From Solanum dulcamara (lineage: Eukaryota > Streptophyta > Magnoliopsida > Solanales > Solanaceae), in contig NC_077243.1 of the NCBI RefSeq assembly GCF_947179165.1, positions 5,140,001-5,204,000 of the forward strand: a stretch of 64,000 bases of DNA, read 5' to 3'. This document shows, piece by piece, positions 46,143 to 56,808 of this stretch (the first letter of the stretch is position 1; each line of letters begins with the position of its first letter). The notes beneath the pieces were generated by a model. The model was not told the DNA's origin. It saw nothing but the letters and a program-made list of their open reading frames with translations, and searched no databases. The position numbers and the translations under genes are program-made.

Positions 46143-46671
46143 ACAAGGAAATCCGGTACCACCCAGATTACTGCAAGCCCAAGCAATCTCCTCTGGATTT
46201 ATCAAAAGTAGAGCTCGAGTGCTCGACAGGCTCCCTTTTTCTTTACCAAAATTGTAAGTGGTTCAGAAAAAACTGCAGATGCAACTAGAGAAGTTTTTAG
46301 CTGACCAAAACTAGCTTGAGTTCAAGGATTAGTTCATAGATAGAAAAATAGAACTTTTATGCTTACTGCTTCTGAAGAATTACGAACTCAGTTACAGTCA
46401 AGTCATAACATCACATAGTATACATGCAGTAAAATCATTCAACGGTACTGCGGATTAAATTTAACGAGAATAAGAATCATAGAGTACAGACCACATTGCA
46501 CTGCACGGAAAAATCAATAATGTATGAGCCTTAGAATTCAACTACGACCTCAGAAACATCGATCGGAAGCACAATTAGTCGATTACGAATACCAGAAAAT
46601 AGATTTAAAATGACGGAGAATTGATCGACGATTGGGTTTCATATCGAGAGAGAGAAGAGGGAGAAACATAC
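46143..46671 (-). other. Probable 5' UTR intron of HUS1
   Basis: On the minus strand a donor CTG|GTATGTTTC at 46671/46672 follows a leader containing CCCTAACTGGCCTAG. Acceptors CCTTGTAG or GGCTTGCAG lie just upstream of the ATG at 46125. The exact acceptor is unresolved; the interval given is approximate. Confidence 0.5.
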
Positions 46672-46739
46672 CAGATAGACGAGGAACTAGGCCAGTTAGG
46701 GTTTGGAGCTGTTTCCCTCTTTTCCTTTTCACAAATGGC

Positions 46740-47707
46740 GGGAGAATTGAAGCGGGGCTAATGGACCTATTTTATGACATTTTTTTTCTGTTTAAAATAT
46801 GATGACCCAATCAGTAGAAGGGTTTACGGAGGACGAGGCATACATAAATCTTATATTTATATGGGTGAAAAGATTATTTTTAATATACCTCGGTTCAAAA
46901 GAATCTTTTTTAATACATATATATAAAAGAAATATAAGAGTAAAAACTTATGATGAAAAGATTGAAAAAAGAAAAATATTAACAATAAAATAGTAAAGAT
47001 AACCAAAATAAAAGAAACAATTTATAGTAATAAAATGGAAGGAAGAGATAATGCTAGCATAATAATAATAATATTAGTAAAGAAATAAATAGGTGCTCCA
47101 GAGTCCAGACTAGAAAAGGAGGGGAGAAATTGTATGTCATATTTTGTCAAATTACCTCTCCTCAATTCTTCATTAGTCTACCTTTATCTCTCCTCACAAG
47201 CTCATTTTACTTGATGATTTTTATTACTCGTTTTATCATTTTCGGGGTGCATTAAGCTGTTAAATTAGCTTTAAATACACCATGTCAATGGAAAAGGGAA
47301 AGTGGATAGACACAATGAGACGATTTTTCGCTCTATCTTTTTCTTTTTTTCTTCTGAATATTGGATGAAAACCAAACACTGGTAAAGTATATAACAAGGT
47401 CACATAAGAAAATACTATACATGAGGTGATGCCTAAGAACAAATAGTATGCTTAGAGTAGAGTTCCGTTCTACATATGCTGAAGGCACAAAAATAATCAG
47501 CTCTTTCGACTTCTCAGGTCCAAAGCTTCTGGGAGCATGTACGGTTCACATATTTATGCACAGGAAGACAAGGGGTTGCAGCAAATGAACCCGAAAGTAT
47601 ATGTATTATATCAACACAGTTACAAAATGTCCTCGTTATATAATCATTATACACAAGAAGAGATTCAGGCACCCTTCGATTACAAGGACAGATAGTAGAT
47701 ATGCTAG
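46740..47707. other. Spacer between FRS6 and HUS1
   Basis: AT-rich at 46790-47090; no gene. The HUS1 promoter and the FRS6 3' UTR should lie here. Confidence 0.4.
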
Positions 47708-49795
47708 TTACAACAAATTTTTATTTGGTTTTTCTTCAATGTGGTGAACTCTGGACAGAGACTCTTCAAATGCATTTAGAGCTACTTTATAATGATCTAG
47801 GGAAATCACCCCTTCTTCCACAACTTGTAATGCACTTCTATACAACTGGCTATACCATTGAACCTGTTCAGTAGACTCGGTAGAACTGGATTCAAGATCT
47901 GATGCACATAATCGCTTGTAATCCTTTTTCCACCGTGATAAAATGTACTTGGAGGGGATCTCTTCCACACCATTAAAGTTCAGTACACACAATGCGTGCC
48001 TGCACAAATATCCATAGAAATTAAAGCAGCTACAAATGCAACGAACTTCCGCTGCTGCTCTGTTGTATAGAACTTCATAGTCCCGTATCTCTCTCCTATT
48101 TCCCTCTTCTAAAACACGCTCCTTCACCAAAAATATTACCACCTGCCCATCAACATGTAACTGTGTTGTACTAAAACAAGAATACATCTCCTCTACCTCT
48201 AACTGAAATCTTTTAAAGATCTCTCTAGTGTACACTTTTGAAAGCTGCAACTCAAATGAACATCTTGTTTTCAGTTCAGGGTTTGAGTTTCTCGACTCCA
48301 TATCTGCAAGTGCTTCTTCCTTGAACTTTTTCTGCAAAGCTAATTCATATTTGTCAAGAAATTCTTTCAGAGGAGTTTGCTTGTGCACATATTTATCGAA
48401 AAAAACAGTCAATGTTTCATTCGACCGGGCAGTGGCCATTCCAGCAAAGAAAGTGTCTTTCAGATAAACTGGTGCCCATTTAGCTCGGTCATTGTACAAT
48501 GAACAAAGCCACTCATGATCATCCACTCCAAATCTTTGGATCATAAATCTCCATGCTGCTTCGAAATCAAATGGTTTTAGACCCTCATGTATTGTTTTAA
48601 TCAATGCCTTCCGAATAACATCATAGTTATGCAATCCTCCCAATTTTTCTGGAACTTTCCTCATGATGTGTGACAAAGCAAAACGATGAAGAGACCTCGG
48701 GAACACCTCACTGATTGCAGTCTCCAAAACCTTGCATCTTTCTGTAATAATTGTTTGAGGGAAACGTCCAAGAGAGCAGGTGAGCCAAGCTTTAAACATC
48801 CAAACATAAGAGGCCTTAGTCTCACCAGCAAGCAGGCCACAGCCCAGCAACATTGATTGACCATGGTGATTTGTGCCCACAAATGCCACAAGAGGGATCT
48901 CATATTTGTTGGACAAATATGAATTATCAATATAGATCACATCAACAAAGTAGGCATATGCCGCCCTTGACCTGGCATCAATCCAGAACACGTTCCTCAA
49001 CTGCCCTTCATCGTTCAGATCCATCAAGTAAAAGAAGTTTGGGTTTGTCAATTGCATGCGGCAGAAATAATTATACATGGCTTGTGTGTCTCCTTTTCTT
49101 AAGTTTAGCTTATCGTGGCAATCAGATGAAGTTTGGCACCTCCTTGCACTAAAATTGGCATTCCTATTTGCACCTGCATCAATCACAAGTGCCCGGTATA
49201 ACTTGATTGTTCGCACTTCAGCATTACAGTTTGAATCCAACTTCTTCTTGTTTTCAGCAACTGTTTTCTTGATAGACTTAAATGCCTTTGTACCTAACGA
49301 ATGATTGTGTTCAAGAGTAACCTCAAGTACTCTCCATCTTTTGGAGTCCACCATTCTCATCCTCATCATTGCAGGACACCCAGTTCTAGTTTCCTTGCGC
49401 AGCCGGTTTACATCTTTAATCCTCTTGAAGCCCTGGCTACTGCAGCATAGTACTGCACCATACTTTTCCCTGCTATTTCTTTTGAACCAAGAATTTTTTA
49501 CTCTAACACGAAAACCAACCTCCCTGGCATAACAATTATAGTAGTTGTAGGCATCATCATATGATTCAAACTCCATTCCTACCGCTGGGGCAACAAATTC
49601 CTTCTGCCCATCAGTAACACAATTTTGATCATCTAACCCATCTGACTCTATTTGCCCACCATTTTGAACAAACAATTCATCCGACTCAATTTGCTCACTG
49701 TTCTGATCATCTAACCCATCCGACTCTAGTTCTTGAAATTTCCCACTGCCTTGCCCAGTCACATCTTGCTCACTTTCAAGAGAAGCTTCTTCCAT
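47708..49795 (-). CDS. FRS6: FAR1-related sequence protein, FRS6 type
   Basis: Single coding exon, 695 residues. FAR1-related proteins are nuclear transcription factors domesticated from Mutator-like transposases, acting in light signalling and flowering. Order: acidic N-terminus with an imperfect ESDGLDDQN repeat (about 24-58); FAR1 zinc-binding domain about 75-165 (YNYYNCYAREVGFR, CC at 117-118, C140, LEHNHSL); MULE transposase core about 270-390 with YIDNSY (Asp290), TERCK at 351-355 and HRFALSHIMRK; SWIM zinc finger about 580-605 with CxC at 588-590 and CxH at 598-600. Where transposases and many relatives carry Asp (TDxxxA), this protein has Glu352. Microsynteny with HUS1 and length near Arabidopsis FRS6 (about 700, from memory) favour FRS6 over FRS8. 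The first ATG sits exactly at a splice acceptor. Confidence 0.9.
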   Translation of the reverse strand: MEEASLESEQDVTGQGSGKFQELESDGLDDQNSEQIESDELFVQNGGQIESDGLDDQNCVTDGQKEFVAPAVGMEFESYDDAYNYYNCYAREVGFRVRVKNSWFKRNSREKYGAVLCCSSQGFKRIKDVNRLRKETRTGCPAMMRMRMVDSKRWRVLEVTLEHNHSLGTKAFKSIKKTVAENKKKLDSNCNAEVRTIKLYRALVIDAGANRNANFSARRCQTSSDCHDKLNLRKGDTQAMYNYFCRMQLTNPNFFYLMDLNDEGQLRNVFWIDARSRAAYAYFVDVIYIDNSYLSNKYEIPLVAFVGTNHHGQSMLLGCGLLAGETKASYVWMFKAWLTCSLGRFPQTIITERCKVLETAISEVFPRSLHRFALSHIMRKVPEKLGGLHNYDVIRKALIKTIHEGLKPFDFEAAWRFMIQRFGVDDHEWLCSLYNDRAKWAPVYLKDTFFAGMATARSNETLTVFFDKYVHKQTPLKEFLDKYELALQKKFKEEALADMESRNSNPELKTRCSFELQLSKVYTREIFKRFQLEVEEMYSCFSTTQLHVDGQVVIFLVKERVLEEGNRREIRDYEVLYNRAAAEVRCICSCFNFYGYLCRHALCVLNFNGVEEIPSKYILSRWKKDYKRLCASDLESSSTESTEQVQWYSQLYRSALQVVEEGVISLDHYKVALNAFEESLSRVHHIEEKPNKNLL

Positions 49796-51461
49796 CTGAA
49801 ATTGTTATGTATCCAATAAATTAGACATACTAGCAAACTAAACTTCTACTTAGAGAGCAAAATCACATAAAAGGTCGGAAAGATTATCTGCTTGTAATAA
49901 TAAACAACTTGGTTGTATCACAAGCAATCTCAAACTTCTTATCAAGTAGCACTACATGGATTTTGATTATGTACCTAGTCTTAAATTAGTGATGCACTAC
50001 ATGGATTTTGATTATGTACCTACGCTTAAATTAGTGATTACTCATAATAAAAGCAACCGACAGCTAATCAGTTTCAAAAAAAAAAAATGACAGCTAACTG
50101 TTATCACTTAACATAGGATGAACTAATAGACAGAGCAAAGTGACAGCAAAATGTCAAGCCACATTAAACAGTGCATAATAGATTTCTCTATAAGAAATTT
50201 AGTCTCTCTTTTTTGGGGGGAGGGGGGAGCAGAGCACGTTTACCGATTTGGAAATCATGAATGAGGAGGCCGTAGAGAATATTACTTGACAATTCTCTGG
50301 AGAACATTATACAGCAAAACAACTCTCAACTAAACTCTCATTGAATGAGCAGACTGCAATGCTTCCAGCTGCCCAATGATCAAAAATTATCGACTAGCAG
50401 CTGTCAAAGTAATTGGTGATTTTGTTTCACTTTGTCAAAGTTCAAACCCACCAAATGTAAGCAACATCCTTTAAGGCTCTAACTATCATGTGTTTTTAGC
50501 TTGACCTTCATGCAGACATGCACGGGAGGTATAAACACTAAGAAGCACCTTCAGTTTAGTAAATATTAGTTTTGAAAAAAAACGTAGTATATAATAATAC
50601 AATAAGAAAAAATGGTAAATAAGCTGTATTTCTTCCAATGAGTTGAATTTGAAAATGATCTCCAGTTAAACAAGGCATGCTAAAAGTAAAACAACAAGTA
50701 CAAGACCGAAAAGATTCAAACTCCTTCTCATGTATGCACACCAAATACAATTATGACTACAGAATACACTGTAGAACTACACATTCATGAAATTTGAAAC
50801 CTCAATAAACAGTTGGTTTTGCATACAGAAGGGGAACTACGAGAAAGAAATATGAAAAGGAAAATGTAAAAACCTCTTAACTGTTCAATTCAAAAATACC
50901 ACCCCAATCAAGTCGAGTTCAATGAGAGACATTTCAAAAAATGTACCACACGTCCTGTGATCTGTCAGGAACAACTTCAAACTTAAAAGTTCAAATTCAA
51001 ATTCAAAATGACACAGTGCACTCTATAACTATTAGCTGTTAAAAAGATTAACTATCAAGTTTTCTAATAATCTAACTTAAACTCAAAGGGCTGATGTGGT
51101 CCACTCTAATAATTGGCTGTTAGAGTGATCAATCATCAAATGCTTGAAACTCAAGTGTCTGTAGTAATCAGAGAGCAAACAAATTTAATTTATTACATAC
51201 ATTTGAAGAACTAAAAACTCGAAATAAGATTATAGTTTCGCATCTTTCTGGTCTTAAATTTTCTTTTCTTTTCATGAGAAAACTGAATCGTAATAGTCAA
51301 AGACAGATTATCGATAGTGCCACAATCATGGAGTCATTATCACATAGGAGAATAGTGTTTATCTTCGAAGAACTATAACAAGTCAATGGCGATATTTCCA
51401 TTATCCAGTGTCAGTGGAAGCAGAGTAGCATTTACACATACAATGAGAATAAGGAACTTAC
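49796..51461 (-). other. 5' UTR intron of FRS6
   Basis: On the minus strand the donor GATTT|GTAAGTTCC lies at 51461/51462 and the acceptor TTTCAG abuts the ATG at 49795, so the coding exon begins at the start codon. 1666 nt. It contains a 45-bp tandem duplication (49951-50038). Otherwise no gene is seen inside it. Confidence 0.7.
49951..50038. repeat. 45-bp tandem duplication
   Basis: CACTACATGGATTTTGATTA with the following GTACCTA(G/C) and CTTAAATTAGTGAT is present twice head to tail with one or two differences, so it is recent. It lies in the FRS6 leader intron. Confidence 0.85.
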
Positions 51462-51640
51462 AAATCAATTTCGCCGGAGATGTGCGGGCTAGCAGCTGAG
51501 AGAAATTGCCGTCGGATTATGAAACTACTCTGGCGTTATTTCAGTTGCAGGCCGAAATCTATCAAATTCGGGTCATTCGGTGATTTTTGGGCTCGGAAAG
51601 ACTTGAAGAGAATTTGGGGTCATTGCACAAATGTCGCATT
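51462..51640 (-). promoter_or_regulatory. FRS6 leader exon and promoter-proximal region
   Basis: Non-coding first exon ending at the donor at 51462, with a GC-richer stretch (CCGGCGAAATT, minus strand). The transcription start is not visible from sequence alone. Confidence 0.45.
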
Positions 51641-51906
51641 CTCGGGGTTATTTGGGTGAGATATATTTAAGTTGATTTGTCGGATATACTATAAAATGCA
51701 TATGCTGCTTATTTACTTTTATATAAATGGAAAAGGCATAAATTCTCCAAAATCTATCACATTTAAATTATTATAGCAACTTATTACATATCTAAACTAT
51801 CTAAAAGTGAAACTATTACACACATGAATGCATAACACCACTCTCACAATATATGGTGTATTATACTCATTGTCACGTGGCGCCACGTCAGAAATTATAA
51901 TTTTTT

Positions 51907-52263
51907 ATTAACTATATTTTATACTAATTAACTCCTAATTAATATTAACTATCCATCCGATTTTTTTATATTTTTTTTCTTTATTAATTAAATTTTCTTT
52001 TATTAACTATATTTTATACTAATTAGCTCCTAAATTATTATTAACCATCCATCCGATTTTTTATATTTCTTTTCTTTTCTTTTCTTTATTTATTAACTTT
52101 TCTTATATTAACTATATATTTATACTAATTAAATCCTAATTAATTATTAACTACCCATCCGATTTTTTATGTCTTTTTTCTTTTCTTTTATTTATTAATT
52201 AATTTTTCTTTTATTAACTATATTTTATACTAATTAACTTCTAATTAATTATTAACCACCCAT
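51907..52263. repeat. Satellite-like array, ~105 bp units, inside the TIR element
   Basis: Units starting ATTAACTATATTTTATACTA begin at 51907, 52002, 52107 and 52213, with spacings 95, 105 and 106. Each has CCATCCGATTTTTT (or CCATTCGA in the last, partial unit) about 50 bp in. Confidence 0.85.
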
Positions 52264-52340
52264 TCGACCCTCCCTCCCCCCTCCCAAACCCCAATCATCT
52301 TCTCCACCAAAATGGTGAGAAGAATTCTTCTTCTTCTTGA

Positions 52341-52590
52341 TGGGTTTTGAAAGGAAAAAAAATCAAGATTTAAAATGGGGAGTAAATAGAGGTGGTGTAA
52401 AAAAGAAGAAGGTAGGTGGGTGTAAAGAAGAACGGACGTGGGGTGGGATGATTTTGTTTTTAAATTTTTTTTACTTTAAGGGGTTTTGAAAAAAAAATTA
52501 AAATTCAAAATGGGAGTAAATGGAGGTGGGTATAAAGAAGAAGAAATGATGTGGGGGTGGGGTGATTTTGTTTTTTTAATTTTTTTTTAA
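52341..52590. repeat. ~130 bp direct duplication inside the TIR element
   Basis: GGGTTTTGAAAGGAAAAAAA, then AAAATGGGGAGTAAATAGAG and GGTGGGATGATTTTG, recur about 130-140 bp later as GGGGTTTTGAAAAAAAAATT, AAAATGGGAGTAAATGGAGG and GGTGGGGTGATTTTG. Confidence 0.75.
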
Positions 52591-53101
52591 CTGACTTGTA
52601 TCTGAATGACGCGCTGCTCCTTTTTTTTTTGTCACGTCAGTTGTAGGGGGTAATAGTTTCACTTTTAGGTAATTTAAGTGTGTAATAGGTCGTCATGATA
52701 GTTTAAGTGTGTAACTGACTTTTCGGTACAACTTTAGGGAGGAATTTATGTCTTTTCCGTTTATATAAATTTAAACGATTACTTATGCACACACTTGATA
52801 TTGGATGACATACATGTCAAATAAGATCAAGTTAAACAACATGATTATGTATTATATCTTATAAATAATACTACAATTGTTTGTTGCTTTTTTAAAAAAA
52901 ATACTAGTCTTTGAGAAGTTTGTTGCAAGTTTATTGCTTATTATTATTATAAATCTTATATATATTTTTTAAAAATTGAGTTATTATATAGAAAATACTG
53001 AAATTAACAATAATAATCTATTATTTACATCTTATTCATTAATAAAATTCATAAATGTAGGATGTTGCATTTGCCATCAAGGAAAAAAATGTGTGGAGTT
53101 A

Positions 53102-53283
53102 GAGTCCGTTTGGGTTAGCTTATAAGCTGCTTATAAGTTATTTTCAACTTTTTTTAGTATTTGGCTGGCCAACTTAAACTCATTTAAATAATTGGGTCTG
53201 TTTGACTTTAACTTATCTAAATCAACTCATAAACTGAAAACAACATATAAGCAACTTAAAAAAAAGTTTATCCAAACAGGCTC
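53102..53283. mobile_element. Tourist-like MITE, 182 bp
   Basis: Left end GAGTCCGTTTGGGTTAGCTT and right end on the minus strand GAGCCTGTTTGGATAAACTT are inverted repeats; TTA flanks both sides (53099-53101 and 53284-53286). This is the PIF/Harbinger pattern. The interior has AGCTTATAAGCTGCTTATAA-type palindromic words. Confidence 0.75.
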
Positions 53284-53297
53284 TTAATCTATCTATA

Positions 53298-55206
53298 TCT
53301 ATATTATATTAAAAGCACAGAGATCCTTAATAATATTGTTTGAACTTTTTGCCCTTCATTAAAAGTCTCCGCTTTAAACAATAACGTCTTTTTACTATTT
53401 TCCTCCAGTTATTATTTCATTATCTTTATTATATATATTTAATATTAACTAATACATGTACATGAGTCCTAAATATATGGGAAGACTCCTAAATTTGTGT
53501 TTTAGTAGGATTAAAGAAGCTCTTTTATTAGTATTGTCAGAGAAGTAGTTTGTGTTCACTGATATACTATATGGAAAAGAACACTTTGACATTGCCTCTT
53601 AACTTTTTTTTTAAGACTCTTAACTCTATATAAAGAATAACCTACTATATTTTCTAAGATGTATTTGAGGGGTCGAAGATATATATAGTTTGTAAGTTTG
53701 ACTTTGCTATTCGTATTATTTTATTTAGTAATACATCAAGTGTTAATTAATCTTGAAAGTGAGTCTGATATTTAATCTATCTTTTTTTTTTAACCCCGTT
53801 AATTTCTTCCATGTAAGTAATTCAATGTAATTTTATCAAATTGTTAATATGATTTGTCAAAAAAAACAAAAAATTGATAAATTTCATGAATCCTAAATTT
53901 GTTTGGAATGCATGTTTACGTGGTTGAATTCTTTATTTAAATGGCTTTCATTAAAAAAAAATGTAATTTGAATATTTGAATACTTTTATCAAGTTGTAAT
54001 TAATAGTTACAATTTTCACCATATTAATTGAGCGCCAATATAGATGCTTTCAAGTTGTACAAGTTATTATATTTTCTCTAACTTCGTAGGAAACTTCCAA
54101 CTTATTGGAATTGTACTTGAATTCAGCTTTAGATTCCATTCGCAAAATTCTCTTAAATGAGCAGAAAAAAGAATGACTTCAAGTTATTTATACTATTTTC
54201 CTCAAATTATTATTTGATTATCTTTATCAAATTTAAAATTAGGAAGTTCTGGTGATAGAAAAATATATTTTTAAAAAATTAAGAATTTCTAAAATATATC
54301 CTAAGAATTATTAGGATAATTATTAATTAAGGATTCCTAAACTATAATTTAGAAATTAAGGAGTTATAAAATATATGGTAAGAGAAAATGAGTATATGGT
54401 AAGAGGTATTAAGAGAATTAATAATTAAGGAGTCCTAAAAGATATACTAAGAGTATTAGGGAGTAATAATTAATAAATCTTGAAATATATGATAAGAGAA
54501 AAATATATTTTAAAAATTAAGGAGTCCTAAAATATATAATTAGAGAAAAATATATGGTAAAAGTTCTGAGGTTTTAATTTCTCTCATCAACATGTATTTT
54601 TTATACTTAAGTTATTTGTTATTAGACAAGATCCGAAAAAGTTAGCGAAATAATAGAATTTTTAAAAATATTTTGTTGTTTTTATTTTTCAATTATTTTT
54701 AAAAACATTATTCTTTATTAGTATTTTTTTTATGTGCCACTATTATTTACAGATTCCAAGTTGAATGAAAGAGTTAAATTTAAGGTAAGTATATCAATTT
54801 ATATATACTACGTATAATGTAAAGTTTTCTGGTAGATGACTTTTAGTTTTTCTTCCGGCGCAATTTCAGGTTGTCCTTTTATGTTATTATTAATTTGTTA
54901 CAATTAATTGTGTTGCATTATTATACCCATATATAATGTAGTTTGCTTTTTCTTTAGCTTATTATTTAGAGTGTGTTTTTGTATATCAATACTAACATTA
55001 TTTTTGTATATTAATACTAACATAATTTTGACTTTTGATATCAATGAAGAAATTTTATTTACCACATTTAATTTTTCTCCTTAATTGTTAGTGTGGCAGT
55101 GAATTATTACGTTCCTCTTTATGTACACTTTTTATCTTCAAGATTGTACAATATTTTTTTATTAATTAACGCGATGCATACGTGCAAAGCACGTACATTT
55201 AGCTAG
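53298..55206 (+). mobile_element. Non-autonomous Helitron
   Basis: The 3' end has the Helitron hallmark: stem ACGTGC (55180-55185), AAA loop, GCACGT (55189-55194), eight bases, then CTAG at 55203-55206 followed by T. The 5' end is a TC-starting TCTATATTATATTAAAAGC, preceded by A. No Rep/helicase ORF. Confidence 0.65.
54236..54560. repeat. Degenerate repeat within the Helitron
   Basis: The core AAGGAGTCCTAAAATATAT and variants (AAGGATTCCTAAACTATA, AAGGAGTTATAAAATATAT, AAGGAGTCCTAAAAGATAT), each near GGTAAGAG or ATAAGAG, occurs about five times. AGGAGTCCT is itself nearly palindromic. Confidence 0.6.
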
Positions 55207-56731
55207 TTATATTAAAAGCATGAAGTGTCTTAAAATGTTGATTAAACTTTTTACCCTTCATTAAAAGTCTTTCCTTTAGACAATATCGTCTTTTTACTAT
55301 TTTTCTTCGATTGTTATCATTTGATAATTATTAAAGTTAAGATCAATTAAATTTGTAACTATCAAATTTTTACTTATTTGTAACATGTAACAACAACAAC
55401 AACCCAATGAAATCTCACATCGTGGGGTCTGAATTTGTAACATGTAAAAATTCCTAATATTAAGTAAAAAAAAAATTAATTTTTAAACCTTTTCTTATTT
55501 GAGCTTACTTCTCACACCTTTATTGCGGGAGAACTTCTCGACCTTTGTTGCAGGTTGTTTGCTCCTTTTTTATCAAAGGTACCGTAATTAACTCTACTTG
55601 AATTTATTTTCTTTTATTTATGTATGTTCCCTTTCTTTCTAATTTTCTTTCCCATGCATTCACCATCACCCAGTTTCTATTTGTCTAGATGTAGCAGACT
55701 TTATTCCTCTCATATTGAAAAAACAAAGTACAAGAAGAAGAAATAAAAAAGAATAGAAAATTAAGGGCAATGAGACAAGAGGAGATTTCTTCTTTGAAAA
55801 ATATTATATAACAATATATAATTTGATATGTTCCTAATTATTATAATAAATATTTTTAACATTTAGTATAAAAAATTAATTGATATGAGAATTTTCATGT
55901 TAAAAGGGAAAACAATATCAATAAAATTGTCAGATAAGCAATTAAATTGTCTTGATAACAGTAAAGAAATTAAACAAAGAAAAAATAAATAAAGCAATGT
56001 CTTTCTCGGATGAATTTTTTACTTGCGAGTCTTTATGAAACCTAAGATAATTAGTAATGTATTTATAAATTTAGAAAGCAATAAAATATAAAAATTAAGA
56101 TTTGGGGTTGGAATTCATCCCAAATGGTAAATATGCGTAATTTATGTAATTTTAAATTGATACGGCTATTATTAAATAATTAATAATTAATTTTAGTGAG
56201 AGGATTTTACTAAAAGAAAATATGAAGTTTTTTAGAAATGTTGATTGAATTTTTCAAATTTTTCGTCCTTTATTAAAAACCCTACAATAAGAAGACAATC
56301 ATTTACTATTTTCTCAAATAATTATCATTTAATTATTATCCTAAAATATTAGATTTTAATAGGTCAGAAGTCTTAATATTTAGTAGTTTGAAATTGACTA
56401 AAATTTTGCTCTTAATTTTTTTTATTTGAACTATATTAAAAACCATGATATATAAGAATCTAAAATCAATATTTTTATCTTCTATAAAATAAAATATATA
56501 AATTAATTAATTAATTAAAAATACTAAAGAAAGAGGTTCACGTTTTTAAAATAACTTCGTAACCTCCTTATATGAAATTCTTATCATTTAGATCATATAA
56601 CATTTATTTTAATGTTATTCTTTTGAAATTTTGTACTTAAGAATATAACATACACACAATAATTTACTTTTTATATTTATTTATTATTAATTAACGTAAT
56701 ACACATGTGTAAAACACGTAATATTAACTAG
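55207..56731 (+). mobile_element. Second Helitron, host of the first
   Basis: The 3' end repeats the architecture of the element before it: stem ATGTGT (56705-56710), AAA loop, ACACGT (56714-56719), eight bases, CTAG at 56728-56731 and T after. It begins TTATATTAAAAGCATGAAGT, like the first Helitron's start but lacking the TC terminus, which is found on the far side of the first element (53288-53297). Confidence 0.62.
55391..55432 (-). mobile_element. 42-bp 5'-truncated SINE with 15-bp target duplication
   Basis: CAACAACAACAACCCAATGA and CATCGTGGGGTCTGA are the 3' end of the same SINE family as at 28904-29233, on the minus strand. It is flanked by a perfect ATTTGTAACATGTAA at 55376-55390 and 55433-55447, so the insertion itself was truncated. 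Confidence 0.8.
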
Positions 56732-56808
56732 TTAAGATAATATAGTCTCTAATTGTACAAATATGTCGGAAAATTCCTGCTTATAAGATTAATAAATGCA
56801 TGTAAATG

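Larger units (their letters stand above)
51729..52759. mobile_element. Non-autonomous TIR element, MULE-like, ~1.03 kb
   Basis: The left end GGAAAAGGCATAAATTCTCC mirrors the right end, read on the minus strand as CGGAAAAGACATAAATTCC. Both sides carry TTTATATAAAT (51718-51728 and 52760-52770), a candidate 11-bp target duplication; because that word is itself near-palindromic, some of it could belong to the inverted repeat. No transposase ORF. The interior is largely made of tandem repeats. Confidence 0.6.
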
